Origin: Planctomycetota bacterium
Lineage (GTDB): Bacteria; Planctomycetota; Phycisphaerae; Phycisphaerales; SM1A02
Direction of reading: 5' to 3'
Assembly: GCA_021414025.1 (NCBI GenBank)
Contig: JAIOPG010000006.1
Location: 62,001 to 126,000 of the forward strand
DNA length: 64,000 bases
This document shows, in pieces, positions 54,405 through 63,418 of the stretch. The position numbers and the translations under genes are program-made. Below the pieces are notes generated by a model. It did not search any database and had not been told where the DNA came from. It worked only from the letters and a program-made list of their open reading frames with translations. Position 1 is the stretch's first letter; the number at the start of each line of letters is the position of its first letter.

Positions 54405-54549
54405 TCCCGCGGACATGGCTCCACAGGGCGAACCATGGTGCTATGGCATGAATGAAATGGACGCAAAAATGGACCGAATGAGCGGGTTTTCAGAACAGAA
54501 CGATAAAGCCGGGCGTCGAACCGATCGATGGATGAGCGTGATCTGAACC

Positions 54550-55491
54550 ATGACCACCGCACCCGCTCTAGCTCACGATGCCCGCGATTCGAATGTCGTC
54601 GAGTTGTCCTCCAGGACCGCCCTGGTGGCGGGCATCGCGCTGCTGGTGCTCTTTGTCGCGGTCTTCTGGGAATGGATCGTTCACCAGGTCACCTGGGCCT
54701 CGCATGAACCCTCGGACTGGGGGCACACGCTCATCATTCCATTCGTGAGCGGCTACTTCGTCTGGGCCAAGCGAAACGAAATCATGGCGCAGCCGTGGCG
54801 CCCGGCGTGGATCGGACTTCCACTCACCATCCTGGGCATCGCCTGGTACATGATCTGCAACCTCGGCCCGGCCGCCCTGGCCCATCACAATGTCCGCGCC
54901 TCGGGGCTGGGCATCACCCTGATCGGCATGGGCCTGCTGCTGCTGGGCTGGCGGGCGATGAAGCCCGTCTGGTTCCCGCTTTTCTACATGCTGATTTTCT
55001 TCCAGACCGTGAGCGAGCGTCTGCTGAACATGGTGACCTTCCGGATGCAGGACATCTCCGCGCAGGGCGCGTACCTGTTGCTGAACCTGATCGGCATCGA
55101 GACGGACCTCTCGGGCAACCTGCTCACGATCCTCAAGGATGGCGTGCCCATGCAGCTCAATGTCGCGGAGGCCTGCAGCGGCATGCGCATGCTGGTGGCG
55201 TTCCTGGCCCTCGGCGTGGCCATGGCCTACGTCTCGCTGCCCAAGCTCTGGCAGCAGTCGCTGCTGGTGTTGATGGGGATCCCCATCTCCATCTTCGTGA
55301 ATGTCCTGCGCGTCGCCTCGCTGGGCATCCTGGGGATGTTCAACCAGAACTTCATGTCCGGCGAGTTTCATCACATGATCGGGCTGGTGTGGCTGATCCC
55401 GGCGTTCTTCTCCTACCTTGCCGTGCTTTGGATTCTCTCCAAGTTCCTCGTCGAAGAGGATCACACGAAAGCAGCGAACCATGCGCGTTGA
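54550..55491 (+). CDS. Exosortase (XrtA/EpsH-like transpeptidase)
   Basis: Membrane cysteine protease/transpeptidase that processes PEP-CTERM tails. The 313-aa protein has about eight membrane helices and the catalytic triad of the family: Cys209 in NVAEACSGMRML, Arg254 in NVLRVASLGIL and His274 in GEFHHMIGLVW. The position of EpsI directly downstream (11-nt overlap) is the classical arrangement. It likely sorts the secreted protein at 7199-7858 and others elsewhere in the genome. The 145-bp gap before it contains no supported gene. Confidence 0.92.
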   Translation: MTTAPALAHDARDSNVVELSSRTALVAGIALLVLFVAVFWEWIVHQVTWASHEPSDWGHTLIIPFVSGYFVWAKRNEIMAQPWRPAWIGLPLTILGIAWYMICNLGPAALAHHNVRASGLGITLIGMGLLLLGWRAMKPVWFPLFYMLIFFQTVSERLLNMVTFRMQDISAQGAYLLLNLIGIETDLSGNLLTILKDGVPMQLNVAEACSGMRMLVAFLALGVAMAYVSLPKLWQQSLLVLMGIPISIFVNVLRVASLGILGMFNQNFMSGEFHHMIGLVWLIPAFFSYLAVLWILSKFLVEEDHTKAANHAR

Positions 55492-56338
55492 CCGAAGCGA
55501 GATCAAGGCCTTTGTCACGGTGTGCGCCACCCTCGCCATCGGGGGCATCGGGTTCCGCGTGGCGATGATGGAACTGAAGGTGTTCCTGCAGAAGGAGCCC
55601 GTGCCGCTGCGCCTGCCCCTGGACGAGCTGCCCGGCACGCTTGGCGAGTGGAAGCAGGTGGGCAAGGACGCGCTGTTCTCCGACGCGGTGATCGAGGAGC
55701 TCGGCACCAAGAATTTTCTCGACCGCACCTACGTCTATCGCGGCGATCCGGCCAAGGGGATGTTGCAGGTGCACGTGGCCTACTACACCGGCATGATCGA
55801 CACGGTGCCGCACATTCCCGAGCGCTGCTGGGGCGCCAACGGCATGGTCATCCAGGGCCAGCCCGAGTTCCGCAAGCAGAAGGTCGATGACTCCGCCTGG
55901 GACTACACGAGCGGTCCGATCCGGCCGGAGAGCGGGGCCCGCTATCCCCAAGCCACGGTGAAGGAGCCGGTCACCAAAAAGAACGTGACCGTGAACCTGC
56001 CCCTGGGCGACATCACCATGACCGCCAGCTGTTTCCAGGATCCCAGACAGCCCGAATTCACCCTCATCGGGGCCTATTTTTTCATCGCCAACGGCTCCAT
56101 CACCCCCTCGGCGATGGCGGTTCGAAACCTATCCTTCAAGCTCACGGACCGCTACGCGTACTACTGCAAGGTGCAGTTTTCCTACCGGGTCCGCGAGCAG
56201 CCCGACAAGGCGGTCGTGATGTTCGATCAGCTCGCCGGCGACCTGCTGCAATCGCTCCTGCCCCAGCTGATGCGGAGCCTTCCGGATTGGTCACTGCTTG
56301 AAAATCAAGAATCACCACCCCCTATCGCGAGTTCCTAA
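55481..56338 (+). CDS. epsI: Exosortase-associated protein EpsI (DUF3485)
   Basis: The 285-aa protein has one N-terminal membrane anchor (about residues 10-30) and the EpsI/DUF3485 domain: LPGTLGEWKQVGKDALFSD, then an alpha/beta core with YYTGMIDTVPHIPERCWGANGM (the conserved P.RC motif) and a C-terminal stretch FSYRVREQPDKAVVMFDQLA. EpsI works with exosortase; its exact reaction is unknown. Its start overlaps the exosortase stop, showing tight coupling. Confidence 0.87.
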   Translation: MRVDRSEIKAFVTVCATLAIGGIGFRVAMMELKVFLQKEPVPLRLPLDELPGTLGEWKQVGKDALFSDAVIEELGTKNFLDRTYVYRGDPAKGMLQVHVAYYTGMIDTVPHIPERCWGANGMVIQGQPEFRKQKVDDSAWDYTSGPIRPESGARYPQATVKEPVTKKNVTVNLPLGDITMTASCFQDPRQPEFTLIGAYFFIANGSITPSAMAVRNLSFKLTDRYAYYCKVQFSYRVREQPDKAVVMFDQLAGDLLQSLLPQLMRSLPDWSLLENQESPPPIASS

Positions 56339-56341
56339 ACC

Positions 56342-59300
56342 ATGGCCAAGCGCAAATTCAACCTGAAATTCTTCCTCCTCTTCTCGAGCGTCGCCGTGCT
56401 GGTGGCGATCCTGATCGGGGGCTTCTACTACTACCAAATCGTTCTGGGCCCCGAGCGCAATTTCCGCAACGGCAACCAGTACATGGAGTCGGGCAACTAC
56501 GACAAGGCCATCAACTACTACGGCCGTTCGATCTCCAAGAAGCCGAACAACATCACGTACCTGAACGCGATGGAGGCCGCGCTGCTGAAGCTGGTGCCCA
56601 AGACTTCGAGCGAAGCCAGCGAGCGTTACAACAGCTGGGTGAACGTCCGCATGGCGCGCACCCGCGCCGCCAGCGCCGACCCCAAGGTCTGGATCGACGC
56701 CATGGAGACGCTGCGCGACCGCTGCGAGCTCTACAACTCGGACGTGATGTGGCGAGACTTCTCGGTCGCCGGCGAGCTCATGTCGCGGTCGATTCCCGCC
56801 GAGGACCCGGCCCAAGCCTTGGCGAAATTCTGGAAAGTCCTCGGCCTCAACGCGCGCTTCGCGACCCTGACGCCCGAGGAGCGCGACCAGTTGGACAAGG
56901 GATTTCCGGAAGTCGTCAAGCTGCTGCCCACCAATGACCGCGTCTGGCTTGCCTATCTGGACTACCTGCTGGTCAAGGCGGACACCTACGAGCGCGGCAA
57001 CCAGAAGGCGCTGGCCGAAGAGACCTTCCGCAAGTTCGACGCCGCGGTGGTCGAATGCAGGAAGGTCAATCCCGGCGGCATCGCCGCCCCGGCCTCGATC
57101 GTGACGCGGCTGGAGGACCTGAAGGCGAAGCGCACGGGCCAGGTCAAGCAGGAGGATCTGGACGCGGCGTTCAAGGAAGTGCTCGAAGTGGCGCCGCGGA
57201 TCCGCAATGACCGGAAGCTGACCCTGGCGGCGGCGGGGGCGATCTTCTCAGCTCGCTCCTTCGATGCGAACGTGCAGGCCATGAAGCTGATCGAGGAGCG
57301 CCTCAAGGAATACCCCAACGACGCCGTGACGCAGCGGGTCTATCTCAACATCGCCCGGGGCATGAGCACCGGGATCGGCAAGGACATCGCCGAGGCCGTG
57401 TTCGTGCAGCCCAATCTGCCCACCTCGATCGAGTCCGTCTCCCAGCTGGGCGCGCGCGAAGCCGCCGGCGACCTGCTCTACACGCTCGCCTTCGAGGATT
57501 GGCGCAAGGCCACCGACGAAGCCGACAAGAAAGCCAAGCTCGAGATTGTGCGCCAGACCCGCGACCGCGTGGTCAAGTACTTCACCTCGCAGTCGCTGAC
57601 CGCGCAGGTGGAGGACATCGAGGCCCGGACCGCGCTGGCCGAGGGCAACGCCAACGACGCCGCGATCCGCTTCGACGCCCTGCTGAAGAAGATCCCCGAT
57701 CCGACCCAGGAGATGTACTTCTACGCGGGCTACGCCAACATCCTCCGCAACCAGCCGGGCACCGCGCTCTCGCTGGTGACCCGCGGCCTTGAGCATTTCC
57801 CCACCTATCCGCCCCTGCTCAATCTGAGCGCCAAGCTCAATGGCGGCATGGGCCGCTACGACGAAGCGCGCAAGGCGCTGGAAAAACTGGTCGAGGTGAG
57901 CCCCGACGACAAGGAGGCCCGTGAGTCGCTGGCGCTGCTGGGCGACGCCAAGAAGACCAACACCGAGGTCGCCGCCACTCGCGCCACCAACGCGGTCACC
58001 GCGGCGCTGGGCGCCGCCGAGCGCGAGATGATGAAGCACAATTTCGACGGCGCCATCGCCATGCTCGCCAAGGAGCTGGCGGCGAACCCCTCGGAGGTTC
58101 GCATCCTGCAGGCGCTCTGCCAGGTCAACATCGTCAAGGGCGACCTTCCTGCGGCCAAGGTGTTCATCGACAAGGGCCTGGCCCTGGATCCGAAGAACAC
58201 CTATTTCCTGCAGATGAGGGCGATCACCGACAACACCGATCCCATCGACCGGATCGTGGCGTCGATCAAGCTGCTCAACACCGACCCGAAGGAGCAGAAG
58301 GTTCAGATTTACGTCGGACTCTCCAGCGCCATGTACAAAATGCGGCAGGCCGTCACGAACATTCCCGAGGACAAGTTGGATCCTGCGGTGAAGGCACAGA
58401 TGGAGCGATGCGAGAAAATGATGGGTCCCGCGCTCGATGAGGCCCTGGCGGCGGATCCCAAGAATCTTCTGGTGCTGGAGATCGCCTCGGGCGACGCCCA
58501 GGACCGCAAGGACTTCGCGGCCGTCGAGAAATACGCCGCCGCGGTCGCTGACGCGGGCGACCTGGGCCTGGCCGCGACCATCCGGTCGCGCGTCCTGGTC
58601 TCCCAGGACAAGCTGCAGGAGGCGATCGCCGTGATCCAGGCGGCGCGCCAGAAGGGCGATCAGAACCCGATCATGCTCCGACAACTCGGCATGCTCTTCG
58701 AGCGGACCGGCAACGTGGAGGGCGCCCTGGAGCTGGTGCGCGAAAGCTACGACCGCCGGCCCAACGACGCGACCACGGCCCGCGTCTACGCGGAACTTCT
58801 TCAGCGCAGCGGCGACCGTCAGAAGTCCCTGCAGGTGCTGCAGCAGGCGGCCCGCGTGAACCCCGATGACAACGAACTGATCGTGGCTTGGCTCGACCTC
58901 GAGGGGCAGATCGGTGACCGCACCGGCACCTTCCTGCTGCGCAAGCGGATCTACAAGGAGCGGCCGTCGTTCGGGCAGAACTCCCTGGCTTTAGCCCGGC
59001 TGCTGCTGGAGACGCCCGGCGACCCGAACCTGATGGTCGACGCCAACAACAAGCAGAAATTCACCGAGCAGGATCTGCGCGACGCGAACACGCCGCGGAT
59101 GCAGGCGGCGCTGGCCGCGGCGGCCAAGGCCAACCTGGAGGAAGGCTTCGAGATCATTCGCTTCCTGCAGGAGGCGGCCCCCGGGGACACCACGCTCTCG
59201 CTGATCAATGCGCGGGCGCTGAAGAAGTTCGCCTCGGAGAAGGAAGGCGAAGCGGCGATTCGCCGGGACATCGCCAAGGTGGGCCCCGGCAAGAGCGCCG

Positions 59301-61120
59301 AGCTCTGGATCGCGCTGGGTGTGTACCTGGACGAGAACAAGAAGCCCGAGGCGGCGCGGGTCGCCTTCGAGGAGGCGCAGAAGCAGCAGGATCCCAAGAC
59401 CATGGGCGTCAACATCCGCATCGCGGACTACTGGTTCAACCAGTCGCAGTGGAAGAATGCCCGCGAGGCGTTGGAGACCGCGGCCAAGGCGGGGGCGATC
59501 AACGATGCCGGCCTGTGGATGCGGCTCTCCGAGATCTGCAGCCGCCTGCGCGACTACGACGCGGCCGAGCAGTACCTGGCCAAGGCCGCCAGCGGATCTC
59601 CCACCAAGGAGACGCTCTGCACCATCGAGCTGCTGCGCGCCACCAACCTCCAGGGCCGCGGCGAACTGGCGATCATCAACGGCGACGTCGCCACCAGCGA
59701 CAAGGACTTCAACTCGGCGCGGGAAGCCCTGACCCGCGCCACCGAGCTGCTGCCCAACTCCAGCCTGGCCTGGGTCTCGCTCTCCGACTTCGAGCGGAAG
59801 ATGTACCAGCGCACCCGCGATCCCAAGCGGATCCAGGCGGCGGAGCAGGCCGCGGACCGCGCCACCGACATTTCGGTCGGCTACTGGCAGGGCATCCGCA
59901 ACAAGGAAATGGTGCTGCTGGAGCAGGACAAGGTGAAGGACGCCATCACGGTGGTCGACAAGTTCCTCTCCCTCGCGTCGCAGAACACCGAGGCCCGCCG
60001 CGATCTGATCGAGTTGCATCTGCGGGCCAACAACGTCCAGCGCGCCATCGATCTGGCCCAGGAAGGGTCGCGCATGAATCCGCGCGACGCCACCTGGCAG
60101 ACCCTGGTGGGCAACCTGAACGTGCGCCGCAACGACATGGCGGGCGCGACCACGGCCTTCGACGCCGCGTTCACCATCCAGCCCGGCGAGAACCAGCTTT
60201 TCGACTGCGTGAACCAGAGACTGCGCAGCAGCAAGGACAAGAAGGACTGGGCCGGCGTGCTCACGCTGTTGCGCAACAACGCGATCGTGGTGGCCACCTC
60301 GCCGAAGCTGCAGATTCTGCTGGCGGTGGCCCTGGTGAACACCAACCAGCGCGACCCCGGTCTCACCGCGATGCGCACCGGCTACAAGACGATCCAGGAC
60401 GGCATCGCCACGGGCGCGATGCGCTCCGACGAGTGGGGCATGTGGTACTCCGGCCTGGGCAACTGCTTCGAGAAGAAGCCACAGGAGTCCGAGGTCTTTG
60501 TCAAGTCGCTGCTGGGCAAGAAGGAGATGGACTACTGGAATTGCACCGGCATCGCCACGCTCTACGCCGACCTCGGTCCCGAGGGCACGTCGCGGGCCGT
60601 CGAGCTGCTGGAGCAGGCGGCGGCTCTGGCCAAGGCACAGGGCGGCGCCGAATCGAACCAGTTGCAGGCGGTGGCCTACATGCAGGCGGGCAATCTGCTC
60701 TACGCGGACAAGAATTGCGAGAAGGGTGTCCAGTACTTCGAGAAGGCCCTGGCGCTGATTCCCACAAATCCCAGCGCGCTCAACAACGCCTCCTACCTGA
60801 TCGCCAAGTGCGGCAGCGACTTCCCCCGGGCCATCGAGCTGGCCCGCAAGTGCGTTGAGCTCAATCCCGGCGTCGACGATTTCCAGGACACGCTGGGCTT
60901 TGCGCTGCTCAAGGCCGGCAAGGCGCAGGAGTCGCTGGAGCCCTTCCAAAAGGCCTACGTCATGACCCAGAAGCCGGGCTCCATGATCCATCTGGCCGAG
61001 GCCTTTATCGAACTGAAGCGTCCCGCCGACGCGCGGGAATTCCTGGAAAAGGCCAAGACCCGCACGCCCACCGACGACCAGCTCGCCGAGATCAAGGCGC
61101 TGGAAGCCAAGCTGAAATGA
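56342..61120 (+). CDS. Giant TPR membrane protein, PrsT-like
   Basis: The 1592-aa protein begins with a membrane anchor (about 9-29: FFLLFSSVAVLVAILIGGFYYY) and continues almost wholly as tetratricopeptide-like helical repeats (e.g. NYDKAINYYGRSISKKPNN, QKSLQVLQQAARVNPDDNEL, EKGVQYFEKALALIPTNPSALNNASYL), facing the periplasm. Large TPR proteins (PrsT) are regular members of exosortase/exopolysaccharide loci, probably scaffolds for export. It starts 3 nt after epsI and ends 17 nt before the chain-length gene. Confidence 0.85.
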   Translation: MAKRKFNLKFFLLFSSVAVLVAILIGGFYYYQIVLGPERNFRNGNQYMESGNYDKAINYYGRSISKKPNNITYLNAMEAALLKLVPKTSSEASERYNSWVNVRMARTRAASADPKVWIDAMETLRDRCELYNSDVMWRDFSVAGELMSRSIPAEDPAQALAKFWKVLGLNARFATLTPEERDQLDKGFPEVVKLLPTNDRVWLAYLDYLLVKADTYERGNQKALAEETFRKFDAAVVECRKVNPGGIAAPASIVTRLEDLKAKRTGQVKQEDLDAAFKEVLEVAPRIRNDRKLTLAAAGAIFSARSFDANVQAMKLIEERLKEYPNDAVTQRVYLNIARGMSTGIGKDIAEAVFVQPNLPTSIESVSQLGAREAAGDLLYTLAFEDWRKATDEADKKAKLEIVRQTRDRVVKYFTSQSLTAQVEDIEARTALAEGNANDAAIRFDALLKKIPDPTQEMYFYAGYANILRNQPGTALSLVTRGLEHFPTYPPLLNLSAKLNGGMGRYDEARKALEKLVEVSPDDKEARESLALLGDAKKTNTEVAATRATNAVTAALGAAEREMMKHNFDGAIAMLAKELAANPSEVRILQALCQVNIVKGDLPAAKVFIDKGLALDPKNTYFLQMRAITDNTDPIDRIVASIKLLNTDPKEQKVQIYVGLSSAMYKMRQAVTNIPEDKLDPAVKAQMERCEKMMGPALDEALAADPKNLLVLEIASGDAQDRKDFAAVEKYAAAVADAGDLGLAATIRSRVLVSQDKLQEAIAVIQAARQKGDQNPIMLRQLGMLFERTGNVEGALELVRESYDRRPNDATTARVYAELLQRSGDRQKSLQVLQQAARVNPDDNELIVAWLDLEGQIGDRTGTFLLRKRIYKERPSFGQNSLALARLLLETPGDPNLMVDANNKQKFTEQDLRDANTPRMQAALAAAAKANLEEGFEIIRFLQEAAPGDTTLSLINARALKKFASEKEGEAAIRRDIAKVGPGKSAELWIALGVYLDENKKPEAARVAFEEAQKQQDPKTMGVNIRIADYWFNQSQWKNAREALETAAKAGAINDAGLWMRLSEICSRLRDYDAAEQYLAKAASGSPTKETLCTIELLRATNLQGRGELAIINGDVATSDKDFNSAREALTRATELLPNSSLAWVSLSDFERKMYQRTRDPKRIQAAEQAADRATDISVGYWQGIRNKEMVLLEQDKVKDAITVVDKFLSLASQNTEARRDLIELHLRANNVQRAIDLAQEGSRMNPRDATWQTLVGNLNVRRNDMAGATTAFDAAFTIQPGENQLFDCVNQRLRSSKDKKDWAGVLTLLRNNAIVVATSPKLQILLAVALVNTNQRDPGLTAMRTGYKTIQDGIATGAMRSDEWGMWYSGLGNCFEKKPQESEVFVKSLLGKKEMDYWNCTGIATLYADLGPEGTSRAVELLEQAAALAKAQGGAESNQLQAVAYMQAGNLLYADKNCEKGVQYFEKALALIPTNPSALNNASYLIAKCGSDFPRAIELARKCVELNPGVDDFQDTLGFALLKAGKAQESLEPFQKAYVMTQKPGSMIHLAEAFIELKRPADAREFLEKAKTRTPTDDQLAEIKALEAKLK

Positions 61121-61137
61121 ACTGAAGGAGAGACCCC

Positions 61138-63411
61138 ATGAGCCGCGCCATCCCACCCACCCCACAAGCCCTCGCCACTCCCAAATCCGCCCAGGCCCCG
61201 CGCGCCCGCCAGGCGGCGGTCACGCTCGATCCGGTCCGTCTGCTCCGCGAGCACATCAAGGGGATCATCATCGCGCTGGTGGGCGGCGCCTTCCTCGGCG
61301 TGGGACTGCACTACCTCTTCCTCTACACCTATCCGCTCTGGACCGGCACCGCCTATCTGGAGATCCGCAATCAGCTTGAAGACGCCAAGGCCCTCAACGC
61401 CAAGGATCTGGCCTCCGAGGAAGCCGTCATCCGACTGGCCCAGACCGAAGTGGCCAGAATGATCAGCCGCGACAACCTGAAGAAGGCCCTGGGAAGCGGC
61501 GACGTGCAGAAGACCGAATGGAGCAAGGGCACTTGGTTCCGCGATGAGAATGGCGTGTTCAACATCGACGAGGCCGCGACCGACCTGGAAAATTCGCTCC
61601 GCGCCGCCCACCGCCGCGGTACGCAGATCTTCTTCCTGGGCTGGAGCACGCACGTCCCCGAGGACGTGCCGGTGGTGCTCAACGCCGTCGCCGAAACCTA
61701 CATCAAGGACGTGCGCAGCCGCGAGGACAGCCGCTTCGCCACCATCTTGCGCGTCTACGAGGACAACCGCAAGGTGCTCGACGACAAGATTCTGCAGAAG
61801 AAGCAGGAGATCCAGGACTTCGTCCGGCAGAAGGGCATGACCAGCCTGAACGAAATCTCCAGCGAGAACTCCAAGACCCTGGAGAAATTGCGCGACGAGC
61901 TGGCCAACACCACCAAGGAGCTCTCGGTCGCGGAGTCGCGCCTGAAGCAGGCCGAGCAGAAGCAGCGCGGCGAGGTCGGGCTTTCCGATGAGGATCTGCG
62001 CGACGCCGACAACGACCCGGTGATGGTGAACCTCAATCGCGACCACGAGGACATGGCCCGCCGCTATGAAGCGGCCAAGGTGCAGTTCGGCGAGACGCAC
62101 ACCGAGCTGATCCAGCTGAAGAACGCCAAGGAGGCGATCGCCAAGCAGCGCGACGCCAAGCGCGACGAGATCATCAACCGCAACAAGCTCGCCGACCTTC
62201 GCTCCGCCATCAACCGCGTCGAGACCGTGAAGAGCCTGCTCACCATGCAGCAGGAGGAGTTCGTGACCAACTCCAAGAAGAGCGAGGAGTTCACCTCCAA
62301 CATGGCCGAGCTGGGCACCCTGCGCGAGCAGCTGAGCCAGGTCGAGGAGCAGCGCAAGCTGGTGGCCCAGACCATCAACGACGTGAACCTGGCCCGCTTG
62401 CGCGACGAGTCCCACCGAGTGGAATTCGTCCAGCCCGCGATCAAGCCGCGCGAAATCACCTTTCCGCAGCTCAAGTTCATGATCCCCGGAACCGCGGTGC
62501 TGGTGTGCGGCATCTACATCGTCATCCTGTTCGTCCGCGAGATCATGGACAAGCGGATCAAGTACCCCAGCGACCTGGCGGCGGTGCCGGGCCGGATCCT
62601 GGGCATCATCCCCGACGTCGAGGACGATCCGACCAACCCCAAGCGCGCCGAACTGGTGGTCTACGAGAAACCGCAGTCGATGACCGCGGAGAACTTCCGG
62701 CAGTGCGCCACCCTGGTCGAGCGCAAGTTGGCCGGCAACAACTCGCGGGTGGTGGTGGTGATGAGCCCGATGCCGGGCTCGGGCACCACGACCATGGTGC
62801 TCAACCTCTCGGCCTGCGACGCCTCGATGGGACTCAAGACCCTGATGGTCGGCGCCAACATGCGCCGCCCCGGCATCTCCAAGGCCCTGGGCATGGATCC
62901 GACCGCGGTCGGCCTGGGCTGCATCCTCAACGGCACCGTCAAGCCGGAGGACACCCTCTCTGAGCTCGGTCCCAACCTGCACTTCATCGGCGCGGGCAAT
63001 CCCGCGACCCGCGCTTTCAAATTGCTCAACACGCCGAAGATGGATGCCTTCCTTGAGTGGGCCCGGCAGCGCTATGACCGCATCTACCTGGACGCGCCGC
63101 CCAGCGTCGTCGCGGGTGAGGGCCTGGCCCTTGCCAACAAGGCGGACGCCGCCATTCTGGTGGCCCGCGCCTGGCAGGATCAGAAGGGGCTCGTCATCAA
63201 GCTGGCCAACCAGCTTGAGGACAGCAAGTGCCTCTTCCTGGGGACGATCCTGAACCGTCTCAAGAACACCGCCGGCGGCTACTTCAAGAAGAACGCCGAG
63301 GCGATCGCCGAATACGCCTCGGAGACCACCGCGTTTCAGCAGCCCGAGATTGCGATCACGACGCACAGGATGCTGACCAACGACGGGACCAACCCGCCGG
63401 TTCCCTCGTGA
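61138..63411 (+). CDS. Wzz/BY-kinase-like polysaccharide co-polymerase with degenerate ATPase domain
   Basis: Inner-membrane chain-length regulator of 757 aa. It has a membrane helix (about 42-62), a Wzz-type periplasmic domain with long coiled coils (about 190-420), a second helix (about 445-467) and a cytoplasmic ParA/MinD-like domain (about 500-740). In BY-kinases Walker A is GxGKS/T; here it is PGSGTTT (546-552), without the Lys. The Walker A' Asp residues are also lost (MVGANMRRP, 570-578), while Walker B Asp652 in IYLDAPP remains. No C-terminal Tyr cluster is seen. It is probably a structural pseudo-kinase. AAGGAGAG lies upstream of the ATG. Confidence 0.85.
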   Translation: MSRAIPPTPQALATPKSAQAPRARQAAVTLDPVRLLREHIKGIIIALVGGAFLGVGLHYLFLYTYPLWTGTAYLEIRNQLEDAKALNAKDLASEEAVIRLAQTEVARMISRDNLKKALGSGDVQKTEWSKGTWFRDENGVFNIDEAATDLENSLRAAHRRGTQIFFLGWSTHVPEDVPVVLNAVAETYIKDVRSREDSRFATILRVYEDNRKVLDDKILQKKQEIQDFVRQKGMTSLNEISSENSKTLEKLRDELANTTKELSVAESRLKQAEQKQRGEVGLSDEDLRDADNDPVMVNLNRDHEDMARRYEAAKVQFGETHTELIQLKNAKEAIAKQRDAKRDEIINRNKLADLRSAINRVETVKSLLTMQQEEFVTNSKKSEEFTSNMAELGTLREQLSQVEEQRKLVAQTINDVNLARLRDESHRVEFVQPAIKPREITFPQLKFMIPGTAVLVCGIYIVILFVREIMDKRIKYPSDLAAVPGRILGIIPDVEDDPTNPKRAELVVYEKPQSMTAENFRQCATLVERKLAGNNSRVVVVMSPMPGSGTTTMVLNLSACDASMGLKTLMVGANMRRPGISKALGMDPTAVGLGCILNGTVKPEDTLSELGPNLHFIGAGNPATRAFKLLNTPKMDAFLEWARQRYDRIYLDAPPSVVAGEGLALANKADAAILVARAWQDQKGLVIKLANQLEDSKCLFLGTILNRLKNTAGGYFKKNAEAIAEYASETTAFQQPEIAITTHRMLTNDGTNPPVPS

Positions 63412-63418
63412 GCGCTCC

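Noticed and set aside
54415-54546. 43-codon plus-strand frame between the Wza-like gene and exosortase
   Set aside because: Met- and Asp-rich composition, with no ribosome binding site and no similarity that I can see.
58991-61165. 724-aa open frame on the minus strand opposite the giant TPR gene
   Set aside because: Same cause. The TPR periodicity is clear on the plus strand only.
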